A stretch of 14,251 bases of DNA from DATJHM01 sp035493895 (GTDB taxonomy: Bacteria > Chloroflexota > Ktedonobacteria > Ktedonobacterales > Ktedonobacteraceae). The stretch lies in contig DATJHM010000088.1 of NCBI GenBank assembly GCA_035493895.1, positions 1-14,251 on the forward strand, written 5' to 3'. The notes under the pieces were generated by a model that searched no databases, had not been told where the DNA came from, and saw only the letters and a list, made by a program, of their open reading frames with translations. The stretch's first letter is position 1. Every line of letters begins with the position of its first letter. The translations under genes were made by a program, and so were the position numbers. This document shows, one piece after another, positions 1 to 6,711 of the stretch.

Positions 1-190
1 AACACTCGCGCTGAAAAACTACGGATTTCAGCAGCTTGGCTTCTCGCGCATCGTCTCGCTGATCCCTCCTGGCAATCGTGCATCTATGCATATTGCGGAA
101 AAAATTGGTATGCACTACGACCGCGATGTCGACCAGTGGGGACAACATTTCCGCCTGTATGTGGTACAGCAGCCACGCACTCAGGCCTGA
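1..190 (+). CDS. GNAT family N-acetyltransferase, C-terminal part (5' end outside window)
   Basis: Reading from base 2, an open frame of 62 codons runs to the TGA at 188-190. It carries the signature of the C-terminal half of RimJ/RimL-like GNAT enzymes: a stretch around bases 62-121 reads IPPGNRASMHIAEKIGM, the usual N-x-x-S-x-x-(L/I)-A-E-K-(L/I)-G-(M/F) helix that lies against acetyl-CoA, followed by a final beta strand (FRLYVV). Such enzymes move an acetyl group from acetyl-CoA to an amine; the substrate cannot be told from this fragment. The catalytic core and start lie upstream of the window. The stop codon lies in a 10-bp perfect palindrome (TCAGGCCTGA, 181-190). The gene converges on the minus-strand gene ending at 320. 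Confidence 0.82.
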   Translation, partial: TLALKNYGFQQLGFSRIVSLIPPGNRASMHIAEKIGMHYDRDVDQWGQHFRLYVVQQPRTQA

Positions 191-228
191 TTATCCAGGT
201 ATATCCAATTAGCCTGAGGCAGGCAGAG

Positions 229-324
229 ATATCACGCATTCAACTATCTGCTTTTCTCTCATAAAGCAAACCATTGCATGCGTGATATAGCGTTATGAAG
301 CGCGAGGCGAAGCTGAACGCTATA
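229..324. repeat. Two overlapping palindromes between convergent genes
   Basis: Arms ATATCACGCAT (229-239) and ATGCGTGATAT (278-288) are perfect 11-bp complements. Nested inside, TGCTTT (249-254) and AAAGCA (263-268) pair, with exactly 9 unpaired bases on each side, so the 60 bp form a symmetrical hairpin. A second pair, TATAGCGTT (286-294) and AACGCTATA (316-324), is a perfect 9-bp match that shares bases 286-288 with the first hairpin and includes the stop codon of the minus-strand gene (320-322). Neither has a T-run, so a classical intrinsic terminator is unlikely. A 3'-end stabiliser or bidirectional transcription stop for the two convergent genes is possible. Confidence 0.7.
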
Positions 325-838
325 GCAAATGCTCTCTCAAAGATTGTTTTGCACGTGCGACCCGGACATCAATATTCTCGGCGAGCTTCTGAATACCAGA
401 GAGGTTTTGGAAAACGAATTTACGGCCATCCTGGCAATGGACCGTATAAGTGGAGAGCTTCTTGCGACCGGCAGAGTAGAAGGTCGTCAAAACATCCTGC
501 CAGCGAAAGCCACCAGAGTTCGATCCATTAAGAAAGGCAACACCACGGGTGCAAATAACGACGCGCATATCTCGATCGGAGACGGCCTTGAAGATGTACC
601 AGACGCCAATGATGGATATGACGATTGCATAAAAGAGTAGAAAAAAGACGGCTAGTACTGGAGCGTTGGGGCTCATAGAGTGGAAGGTGAACTCAACTAT
701 GAGGACATCTATGACCAACGCGACAATGCCTATAGTGAGATTTAAGACTGTTGGGGGACTGTAGATTTCCAGAGGAGATCCTAGCTCGTCACGCGCAATA
801 AGTCTCCACGCTTCTTCTGAAAGACCTGCCATTTCCAT
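320..838 (-). CDS. Small two-helix membrane protein, function unknown (DUF6585-like)
   Basis: A 172-residue protein. The start at 838 is supported by a ribosome binding site AAGGAT (848-853 on the complement) 9 nt upstream. A short N-terminal segment holds an LGSPLEIY stretch. Two hydrophobic helices follow (about residues 31-53 and 59-83), then a soluble C-terminal domain of about 85 residues with beta-rich patterning (VVICTRGVAFLNG, FRWQDV, YTVHCQDGRKFVF). The build of paired helices followed by a pleckstrin-like strand domain with an RW-x-D motif resembles small Ktedonobacterial membrane proteins I associate with DUF6585; that link is from memory and uncertain. No catalytic motif is visible. 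The gene diverges from the glycosyltransferase gene at 1037, and its stop codon lies inside a palindrome. Confidence 0.7.
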   Translation of the reverse strand: MEMAGLSEEAWRLIARDELGSPLEIYSPPTVLNLTIGIVALVIDVLIVEFTFHSMSPNAPVLAVFFLLFYAIVISIIGVWYIFKAVSDRDMRVVICTRGVAFLNGSNSGGFRWQDVLTTFYSAGRKKLSTYTVHCQDGRKFVFQNLSGIQKLAENIDVRVARAKQSLREHLL

Positions 839-889
839 ATATACTCAATCCTTATTGATGATATACACCCCCTTTTTAACTCATATAAG

Positions 890-918
890 CATATACGCGA
901 AGAAAAGAAAAAGTTCAA
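890..918 (-). promoter_or_regulatory. Candidate sigma70-type promoter of the 320-838 gene
   Basis: On the minus strand TTGAAC (913-918) and TATATG (890-895) are separated by exactly 17 bases; each box matches the consensus in 4 of 6 positions. A transcript would start near 883, about 45 nt before the start codon at 838. The -35 box overlaps the left arm of the inverted repeat at 916-938, so a repressor bound there could block it. This is inferred from spacing and match only. Confidence 0.4.
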
Positions 919-952
919 AGAGATTCCTCCTCTCTTTGTCTCTATGGGAGAC
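916..952. promoter_or_regulatory. Two adjoining inverted repeats between divergent genes (possible operator)
   Basis: CAAAGAGA (916-923) and TCTCTTTG (931-938) are perfect 8-bp arms around a 7-base spacer. GTCTC (938-942) and GAGAC (948-952) form a second pair directly next to it. The first overlaps the candidate -35 box of the minus-strand gene and lies about 100 bp upstream of the plus-strand glycosyltransferase gene. Its position between two divergent genes suits an operator that controls both. On the minus strand the first hairpin shows GGAGGAA in its loop and is followed by a pyrimidine tract, so a terminator or RNA switch is an alternative. Confidence 0.4.
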
Positions 953-1036
953 CACACAAGATAGCGAGATAATAGAGGAGATGTTATACTTGAAGCCGAA
1001 AAGCTCCTATCCGTTTCCTGAGTGATTGAGAGAAAT

Positions 1037-2473
1037 ATGCAAAGGCGAAACTGGCTCAACTATTTTTTTCTTGAGAAGCTGGCTCCGGCAGACATACCGC
1101 TGGTCAACTTACAACGCGGCGCACTCTGGATCAGTCTGGCGATGGTACTTCAGGCGCTGAATGAAATCGGCCATGACTGGTTTCTCGAGCTTCTCGGGAA
1201 CGGTGGACAACTGGTGCCTTTTGCACTCTATCTCGGCAGTTTTCTTGCTCTCTGGCAGGCAATAAGGCAGGTGACACGCCCGCAACCAGCTACGGCGACC
1301 ATTCAACGTCCCCGAGCATGGCAGGTGCTTCTTCTATTGCTCGCGATCGTCTTTGGCTTCAGAGGCGTATACGAATTCGCACGGAGCATCGAGCAAAGCG
1401 TACAGAATCCGCCTCAATACTGGAATGATGGCACCTCGCTCACGGCCAATGCGGCCTATCTTTTGTTGGAGGGGCGCGATCCATTTACAGCCTCAACGTT
1501 GGGCGAAGTCGTGCAACGCTTCTCTATTCATGCGGACTGGACGACGCCATTGCGTGTCGGATATTTCGCAGGACGCGTGGACTATCCGAGCGCATCTGAA
1601 GTGCAGAACGCTTTCGAGCAGGCCGTGCAGAGCGGCAATGCCAACGCATTTGAAGCGAAGGTCAGCTATCCGGCGCTCTCATTTCTGCCCCTTGTGCCCT
1701 TTGCCCTCTTCCATATAGAGAACGTCTTTCCTTTCTATCTCGCCTGCTATCTGCTTATTTTATATATTGCCTGGCGCGTCTCGTCGCCAGCGATCCGGCC
1801 CTGGACGGTTCTGCTGGGGCTGGCAAATATCCCGATGTGGAGTTCTACGGTCGGTGGCAATATCGACGTTCTCTGTTTTCTATTTCTCATCCTCACCTGG
1901 CTAAGTAGCGAGCGGCGCTGGGTCTCCGCACTTTTCCTGGGACTGGCATGCGCGACCAAACAGACTGCGTGGTTCTTTGTGCCCTTTTATTTATTGCTGA
2001 TATGGAGAAACACGGGCTGGACTGAGGCACTGAGACGATTGATAGTGGCAGGGGGCGTAGCCTTGCTGATCAATCTACCCTTTATCCTCTGGGATGCTCA
2101 TGCCTGGCTGGTTGGTATCCTGACGCCCATGGCGGATCCGATGTTTCCCGATGGCATAGGAATTATTACGTTGAGCGTGACGCATCTCCTGCCTTATTTC
2201 CCGGGCTGGTTCTACAGCGCGCTCGAAGGTCTGGCAATGATCGGGACCCTGTACTGGTACTGGCGCATCTGTCGACGTCATCCGGAGGCAGCAATGCTGC
2301 TGGCGGTTGTCCCTTTGTTTTTCGCGTGGCGCAGCCTACCATCCTATTTTGCCTGCGCCGCATATGCGACCTTCATCCTGTTAGCGGCACAAAATCGGCA
2401 GCGAAAAGACTCGCAAAAGTTCTTCACTCCACAATCGTTGGATGCGAAATCAGGACCGATCCTAACCTCATGA
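1037..2473 (+). CDS. GT-C fold polytopic membrane glycosyltransferase (GT87/DUF2029-like)
   Basis: About 478 residues and 10-11 hydrophobic helices. Counting from the GTG at 1022, the first outer loop has YWND (133-136) with the acidic residue expected in GT-C enzymes, then an ALLLEGRDPF-like stretch (GRDPF 151-155). A YPALSFLPLVPFALF segment (216-230) and GLACATKQTAWFFVPF (307-322) follow, typical of the family where a KQ pair precedes a helix ending in P. Such proteins transfer a sugar from a polyprenyl-phosphate donor on the outer face of the membrane; donor and acceptor cannot be read here. I prefer ATG 1037, preceded by GAGAG (1028-1032), over GTG 1022, which has no visible ribosome site. 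The last 25 residues are polar. The nearest co-directional gene (2582) is 108 bp on and probably separate. Confidence 0.72.
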   Translation: MQRRNWLNYFFLEKLAPADIPLVNLQRGALWISLAMVLQALNEIGHDWFLELLGNGGQLVPFALYLGSFLALWQAIRQVTRPQPATATIQRPRAWQVLLLLLAIVFGFRGVYEFARSIEQSVQNPPQYWNDGTSLTANAAYLLLEGRDPFTASTLGEVVQRFSIHADWTTPLRVGYFAGRVDYPSASEVQNAFEQAVQSGNANAFEAKVSYPALSFLPLVPFALFHIENVFPFYLACYLLILYIAWRVSSPAIRPWTVLLGLANIPMWSSTVGGNIDVLCFLFLILTWLSSERRWVSALFLGLACATKQTAWFFVPFYLLLIWRNTGWTEALRRLIVAGGVALLINLPFILWDAHAWLVGILTPMADPMFPDGIGIITLSVTHLLPYFPGWFYSALEGLAMIGTLYWYWRICRRHPEAAMLLAVVPLFFAWRSLPSYFACAAYATFILLAAQNRQRKDSQKFFTPQSLDAKSGPILTS

Positions 2474-2509
2474 GCGAATATACTGAACGAACAACATTAT
2501 CTTTGAGGA

Positions 2510-2525
2510 GAAAAGATTTCTTTTC
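2510..2525. repeat. A/T-rich inverted repeat after the glycosyltransferase gene
   Basis: GAAAAGA and TCTTTTC are 7-bp complementary arms separated by only two bases, 36 bp after the stop codon. The stem is weak and there is no T-run after it, so it is at best a poor terminator. Confidence 0.25.
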
Positions 2526-2581
2526 GAAGTAAAGGATTTCGATTTTCCTCATCCGTCTTTTATGAAGAACGTGAGGTATCT

Positions 2582-2818
2582 ATGCTTGATATGCGTCCGA
2601 ACTGCGAATGCTGCAATCGGGATCTTCCTGCGGATAAAGAAGGGGCGATGATCTGCTCCTTTGAGTGTACTTTTTGTGAGACCTGTACCAGGGAAATCTT
2701 AAGAGGCATATGCCCAAATTGTGGAGGCGAGTTGGTGCGTCGTCCTCTTCGTTCATCCGCACTTTTAGAGCAACATCCAGCCACAACAGAGCGAGTTCTC
2801 AAGCCTGAAGGCTGTTAA
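2582..2818 (+). CDS. DUF1272 domain zinc-ribbon-like protein
   Basis: A 78-residue protein with the full DUF1272 pattern: an N-terminal MLDMRPNCECC (1-11), then CSFECTFCETC (25-35), then CPNCGGELVRRP (44-55). Cysteines 8, 10, 11, 25, 29, 32, 35, 44 and 47 are spaced as in zinc-binding treble-clef or ribbon folds; binding of metal is inferred from this spacing. The family is usually 60-80 residues and has no established function. The start is set by GAGG (2573-2576) 5 nt upstream of the ATG. The tail after residue 56 is not conserved in pattern. It stands alone between the glycosyltransferase gene and a repeat element, so context offers no role. Confidence 0.9.
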   Translation: MLDMRPNCECCNRDLPADKEGAMICSFECTFCETCTREILRGICPNCGGELVRRPLRSSALLEQHPATTERVLKPEGC

Positions 2819-2830
2819 GAAAATCCCCTC

Positions 2831-2905
2831 GTAGAAGCGCGGCGGATCTGCACCTGGGCGCGAACCCAGGTAGGCACTCCGGGCGGAGATAAACCCCGCC
2901 TCTAC
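2831..2905. repeat. GTAGA...TCTAC bounded element with two hairpins
   Basis: A 75-bp element begins GTAGA (2831) and ends TCTAC (2901-2905), so its ends are inverted repeats. Inside are ACCTGGG/CCCAGGT (2852-2858 and 2865-2871, loop CGCGAA) and GGCGG/CCGCC (2882-2886 and 2896-2900) around loop AGATAAACC. The second is a member of the hairpin family found at 7134, 7210, 7265, 7430, 13757 and 13819. It fills the 115 bp between two convergent genes (2818 and 2934) and holds no gene. Confidence 0.75.
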
Positions 2906-2933
2906 CAAGATCATGTAGGCTTGCAGGCAAGCG

Positions 2934-3413
2934 CTATCCGCCGATCATGTGATTGGCGCGCAGAATGACAAATACGACAATGATGATAACCACGACGGCA
3001 AGCGTGCCCAGGAAGAAATAGAGGTTGTTACGGCCAAAGGTGGGCATCTTGCGGCGTAATTCTTCGCGCCGGACATCGAGCTGCTGCTTACGATGCTCAA
3101 CACGTTCTTTGCGCTTCTTCTGCATCTTCTGCATCTTGCTCTCTTCATCAGGAGCAGTGCCAATTTGCTGCATACGGCGGCGCATCGTACGATTGTAGCT
3201 TTCGTATTGCTGCTGCTGCGGGTTCGTCGACTCTGCGACCTGGCGAGGCTGGGTCGACCTGGCACCGGTCACAGCAGTGCCACCAACCTGCGAGCGGCTA
3301 CTTCTCTGTCCCTTCTTTTTTCTATTAGGATTAGATACTGGTGTGGTCGGATACTGCGTTGCGGTTTGCGGCAGTCCCTGTTTTTGCTCCGAGCCATTCT
3401 CTTTAGCCATCAT
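2934..3413 (-). CDS. Basic, low-complexity protein with one C-terminal membrane helix; unknown function
   Basis: 159 residues. The first 70 are polar and rich in Q, S, T and P with a basic patch RKKKGQRSSR (31-40). Residues 71-124 are strongly charged and helix-prone (MRRRMQQ, MQKMQKKRKERVEHRKQQ, RREELRRK), likely a coiled coil. A single hydrophobic helix (about 131-151) is followed by just 8 residues, giving a tail-anchored layout with the basic part in the cytoplasm. The start ATG overlaps the stop of the upstream tRNA nucleotidyltransferase gene as ATGA (3410-3413), which implies translational coupling. A second ATG follows at once (3410) and is better spaced (6 nt) from AGAAGG (3417-3422), so translation may begin at M2. 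No family recognised; a binding partner of RNA or of an acidic surface is only a guess. Confidence 0.7.
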   Translation of the reverse strand: MMAKENGSEQKQGLPQTATQYPTTPVSNPNRKKKGQRSSRSQVGGTAVTGARSTQPRQVAESTNPQQQQYESYNRTMRRRMQQIGTAPDEESKMQKMQKKRKERVEHRKQQLDVRREELRRKMPTFGRNNLYFFLGTLAVVVIIIVVFVILRANHMIGG

Positions 3414-4786
3414 GCACCTTCTTTCTGTTCCATATAGGCTTTTGCCAGTTGCGTGGCCTTTTCTTTATCGTCTGGCGAAAGTACACCATCAATCACCAGA
3501 CCAAGCAGATATTCTTTGATCGGGCGGAGCCAGGGTCCAGGTCCGCGCTCAAACAAGCTCATTAAATCATTACCATCAAGCGGGCTCTTCAGAGGAACAC
3601 GTTCGGCCTCCTCTTTGAGCCGTTCACAGCGCTCGCTGAGATCGAGCACGCGGGCGGCAGCACGCGCCAGTTTGTCAGCGCGATAGCTGGTAATATCCGC
3701 GCTGGAGAGATCGAGCAGATCATAGAGATCACCGGCAGCATCCAGCATCAGGCGACGCACGGCACCATCAGTCCATTCCGACGTATACGCATTCGCACGC
3801 ATATGTAAGTGCACAAGCCGAGAAACACTCTCGATAAAATCGCGATCAAAATGCAGGCGCTTCAAAATATCGCGCGCCATGTACGATCCGACATCTTCAT
3901 GCCCAAAGAAATGCACTTTTCCGTCTTCAACCGTCTTGGTGCGCGGTTTGGCAATATCATGCAATAAGGCGCTCCAGCGTGTTTTCAAGCGTGGAGAAGA
4001 GCGTTCTACGACACGCAAAACATGGGCAAATACGTCCTTTGTTGAAACAGTGCGCGGTTGCGGCTGCTGACTGACGCCGCGCAGTTCTAAGACCTCGGGG
4101 ATAATCCAGGCCATTAAGCCTAGCTCAACCAGCAGATCAAGCCCTTTCGCCACGTGACTGGCAAGCAAAAGCTTATTCATCTCATCACGGATGCGCTCGC
4201 GGCTGATCTTTTGCAGGCGTGAAGACTGGCGTTGGATCGAGCGGCGGGTTTCGCCTTCAATCGTAAAATTGAGCTGGGCAGCGAAACGAATAGCACGTAA
4301 CAGGCGCAGAGGATCTTCATCAAAACGTTTATCCGGTTCATCCCCAACTGCACGCAGCAAACGTGCCTCCAGATCCTGCTGTCCGCCAAATGGATCAATG
4401 ATCTGGCCCGTGAGCAGATCGCGCGCCATTGCGTTAATCGTGAAATCCCGGCGGTGCAGATCCTCAAGCAGATCGGTGCCGAAGCAGACTTCTGGCTTGC
4501 GCGATTCAGGATTATAGCGTTCGGAGCGGAACGTCGTGATCTCGACAATATTATTTTCATAATGCAGACGAACCGTGCCAAAACGTTCTCCAACCAGCAC
4601 AACGGCATTGGGACGCGTAGGTATCACCAGGCGCTTGATCTCGTCAGGCAGAGCGTCGGTCGCAAGATCTGCATCGGGAGATTCGCCTCGCTGGAGCAGT
4701 ACATCGCGTACTGTACCACCAACCATATAGAGTTGTTTATGCTGAGCGCTAAACGCTTGCGCCAGCCTGTTAATCATATCTAGCAT
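3410..4786 (-). CDS. cca: CCA tRNA nucleotidyltransferase / poly(A) polymerase family, with HD domain
   Basis: 458 residues, class II nucleotidyltransferase. The N-terminal catalytic head has YMVGGTVRDVLL (20-31) and the metal-binding pair D38 and D40 in DADLATDA. RRDFTINAMA (112-121) and DEDPLRLLRAIRFAA (156-170) are hallmark motifs. The helical neck and body follow, with an HD metal-site motif LLHDIAKPRTK (274-284) and further histidines near 327, as in HD-type bacterial enzymes. The family adds or repairs the 3' CCA of tRNAs using CTP and ATP; some relatives are poly(A) polymerases or only A-adding, and sequence reading alone does not settle this. No strong ribosome site precedes the ATG at 4786; M4 at 4777 is an alternative. 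It overlaps the tail-anchored protein gene downstream by 4 bp. Confidence 0.9.
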   Translation of the reverse strand: MLDMINRLAQAFSAQHKQLYMVGGTVRDVLLQRGESPDADLATDALPDEIKRLVIPTRPNAVVLVGERFGTVRLHYENNIVEITTFRSERYNPESRKPEVCFGTDLLEDLHRRDFTINAMARDLLTGQIIDPFGGQQDLEARLLRAVGDEPDKRFDEDPLRLLRAIRFAAQLNFTIEGETRRSIQRQSSRLQKISRERIRDEMNKLLLASHVAKGLDLLVELGLMAWIIPEVLELRGVSQQPQPRTVSTKDVFAHVLRVVERSSPRLKTRWSALLHDIAKPRTKTVEDGKVHFFGHEDVGSYMARDILKRLHFDRDFIESVSRLVHLHMRANAYTSEWTDGAVRRLMLDAAGDLYDLLDLSSADITSYRADKLARAAARVLDLSERCERLKEEAERVPLKSPLDGNDLMSLFERGPGPWLRPIKEYLLGLVIDGVLSPDDKEKATQLAKAYMEQKEGA

Positions 4787-4901
4787 GCTAAAATCTGTAT
4801 CTAAGATCTATATGTCCGTCGTGTTTCTTAACAATAACGTCAGGTTTCCGGGCACGAGAAACAGAAAGAAGATATAAAATAGTGCTTCTGGTTCTCTCTA
4901 C

Positions 4902-4919
4902 TACAATGGGAGTATTGTA
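4902..4919. promoter_or_regulatory. Palindrome TACAAT-N6-ATTGTA upstream of cca
   Basis: Perfect 6-bp arms at 4902-4907 and 4914-4919 around GGGAGT, inside the 180-bp gap between the NB-ARC gene stop and the cca start. Read on the minus strand, the arm at 4914-4919 is TACAAT, a good -10 box that would start RNA near 4907 and give a leader of about 120 nt for cca; no convincing -35 box lies at 17-18 bp. The palindrome could be an operator over that promoter. No other feature is seen in this gap. Confidence 0.3.
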
Positions 4920-4966
4920 TCATGTTCGCACACATTCGAGAAAGAGGGTAAGCACCAAATTCAGAC

Positions 4967-6502
4967 TCATTCCATAAGTGTGAGCCACCCCCTTACCTCG
5001 TGGGCATAAGGGTGACGGCTGGCTTCCAGAAATACGCTAAAAGCAATGATTCCGCGTTCCAGTTCTGGTCGTATATGTTGTTCATAAGCCATACGTAACG
5101 CGGCAAGGATATTATTGCATTCTAACTCTAATATCTCATAATTCTGCGCATGCTCCTCCACCTGCGAAACGAAATAGTTCACAAAACGTTGAGAAGCCTC
5201 GACCTCGTTTCCCTGCAAACGTGCATAGTCACTGATCGTCTGATGCAACATATAGCGTCCCGGCCCCCGGCTTTCCAGCAATCCAGCGTCCGACAACGTA
5301 TCCAGCAGATCACTCTCCTGCACAGTTACGGCAAGCGCAGCCTCTTCGGTAAAGCTGTTCGGTTTGGACGGAAAAAGTGCTAACTTGCGCAACATGCGTT
5401 GAGCTTCGGGCGGCAGTAAATGATCACTGACAGCAATGACCGCCTGCAAGGAAAGGATTGTGCCCTGTACAAGGCTGGTGTGGCGATCAAGAGGCGCGTA
5501 GGGCTCATCGAGATAGAGACGCTCTCGGGCATTGAGCAAACGAGCAATCGCCGCCCGGATACGACGCGGTTGCTGGTTGTACGCCTGCACGCGCAGATAC
5601 TTGCCCATCAGCGTGAGCGCCAGCGGCAAGCCTCCCACCGAGCGTACCAGCTCGTGTACCCCTTGCGGCTCACAGGCAGAGATACCCGGCGCCAACCGTT
5701 CTAAAAGTGCAGCTCCATCGATCTCCGCCAATTCATGTAATGCATGAGCGCTATTACCAGCGAAATGTAATGCGATATGGGGGAAACGCGTCGTTAGCAG
5801 ACAGGCACAATTGTAGCCGCCGACCTTAAAAACGAGCGCATCTGCCAGGTTCCAGGCATCGTCTATAATAAGTAGCAGTTTGCGTGAGCCAATCGCAAAG
5901 CGGATGGCCTCGGCCCACTCATCGATACTACTATTATTTTGCAAATTGATGCCTAACAAAGTCCCCCAGCGAGCCAGTTGTGCGAGCACGTTAGGAGAAG
6001 GACCCAGGCTGACCCAGAGCACGCCATCATAAAAATGTTCTTTTATGAGAGGATCGTGCGTAAGATGCACAGCGAGCGACGTTTTTCCTACGCCGGGGAG
6101 ACCATAGATGGCGGCCAGAGGCAAGACATGAGCGGCACGAAGTTGCTGCCTCAGATCGACAAGCAATTCATCGCGACCGACCAGAGCCCCATCAAGCACC
6201 GAGGGGAGCGGAATTGCAGGATCGCGGAGAGGTGAACGGCTCGTAGTCATCTCATAAAGATAATCAGAGCCTGAAAGAGAGGAACGAACCGCATCCTCAT
6301 CGAGACCTTGCACCAGACCAAGCTCCTCAGGGCTTTTCTGAAAAAGAGTACAGAGTCGCTCACGAAAGTAGGGATAGGGGAAAGAGAGGCCACGCTCCCA
6401 GCGGCTCACCGTCGCCGGATCGGTCCCCACTTCCTCCGCTACTTTCGCCTGTGACCAGGCCCTTAATTCACGCTCACGCTTTAAGCGCAGATTTGGTTTC
6501 AT
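4967..6502 (-). CDS. XRE-type HTH protein fused to NB-ARC (STAND) ATPase, no sensor repeat domain
   Basis: 511 residues from the ATG at 6502; a TTG at 6541 would add 13 residues that do not fit the HTH start. Residues 3-60 are a Cro/CI-like helix-turn-helix (LRLKRERELRAWSQAKVAEE, then TVSRWERG 31-38). The NB-ARC core has Walker A GLPGVGKTS (134-142), Walker B LLLIIDD (209-215), TTRF (237-240), GLPLAL (291-296), a winged-helix part and an MHD-like LHQ (419-421). Such STAND proteins switch between ADP and ATP states on sensing a ligand through C-terminal repeats and then use the N-terminal effector, here DNA binding. In relatives I know, TPR repeats follow the LELECNNILAALR-like helix (458-470). 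This protein ends about 40 residues later, with only 180 noncoding bases to the next gene. Diverges from the response regulator gene. Confidence 0.85.
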   Translation of the reverse strand: MKPNLRLKRERELRAWSQAKVAEEVGTDPATVSRWERGLSFPYPYFRERLCTLFQKSPEELGLVQGLDEDAVRSSLSGSDYLYEMTTSRSPLRDPAIPLPSVLDGALVGRDELLVDLRQQLRAAHVLPLAAIYGLPGVGKTSLAVHLTHDPLIKEHFYDGVLWVSLGPSPNVLAQLARWGTLLGINLQNNSSIDEWAEAIRFAIGSRKLLLIIDDAWNLADALVFKVGGYNCACLLTTRFPHIALHFAGNSAHALHELAEIDGAALLERLAPGISACEPQGVHELVRSVGGLPLALTLMGKYLRVQAYNQQPRRIRAAIARLLNARERLYLDEPYAPLDRHTSLVQGTILSLQAVIAVSDHLLPPEAQRMLRKLALFPSKPNSFTEEAALAVTVQESDLLDTLSDAGLLESRGPGRYMLHQTISDYARLQGNEVEASQRFVNYFVSQVEEHAQNYEILELECNNILAALRMAYEQHIRPELERGIIAFSVFLEASRHPYAHEVRGWLTLME

Positions 6503-6596
6503 GGAGTTTTCGCCATACTTGTCAAATGCGGCTACAAGCAAACCTATACAATGGCCATTTTACACATCCCCGGCTTACTTATTGGAGAGATGATGT

Positions 6597-6631
6597 CTAG
6601 TTGACTAGTACTTGTCATTGTAACAGACAAG
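6597..6631. promoter_or_regulatory. Two inverted repeats in the NB-ARC / response regulator intergenic region
   Basis: CTAGT-TG-ACTAG (6597-6608) and CTTGTC/GACAAG (6611-6616 and 6626-6631, 9-base spacer) lie side by side in the 209 bp between the divergent genes. The second spans the -35 box of the candidate response regulator promoter. Being between an HTH protein gene and its divergent neighbour, they are natural candidate operators for that HTH protein. No direct proof. Confidence 0.4.
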
Positions 6632-6647
6632 CTAATATTTGCATAAT
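6618..6647 (+). promoter_or_regulatory. Candidate promoter of the response regulator gene
   Basis: TTGTAA (6618-6623) and CATAAT (6642-6647) match the sigma70 consensus at 4/6 and 5/6 with an 18-bp spacer. The transcript would begin near 6654, about 58 nt before the ATG at 6712. Confidence 0.45.
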
Positions 6648-6711
6648 TTTAGCGAGGGAATAGTTAAAAAGATTGAGGCATATGATAAGTGCTCAAGGAA
6701 AAACGAGAATA

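Noticed and set aside
329..640. Plus-strand open frames at 295-640
   Set aside because: They lie opposite the membrane protein gene at 320-838, which has a ribosome site, two hydrophobic helices and a sensible domain order.
6503..6541. TTG start for the NB-ARC protein
   Set aside because: XRE domains usually begin a few residues before the first helix, which fits ATG 6502; the added 13 residues show no pattern and no ribosome site.
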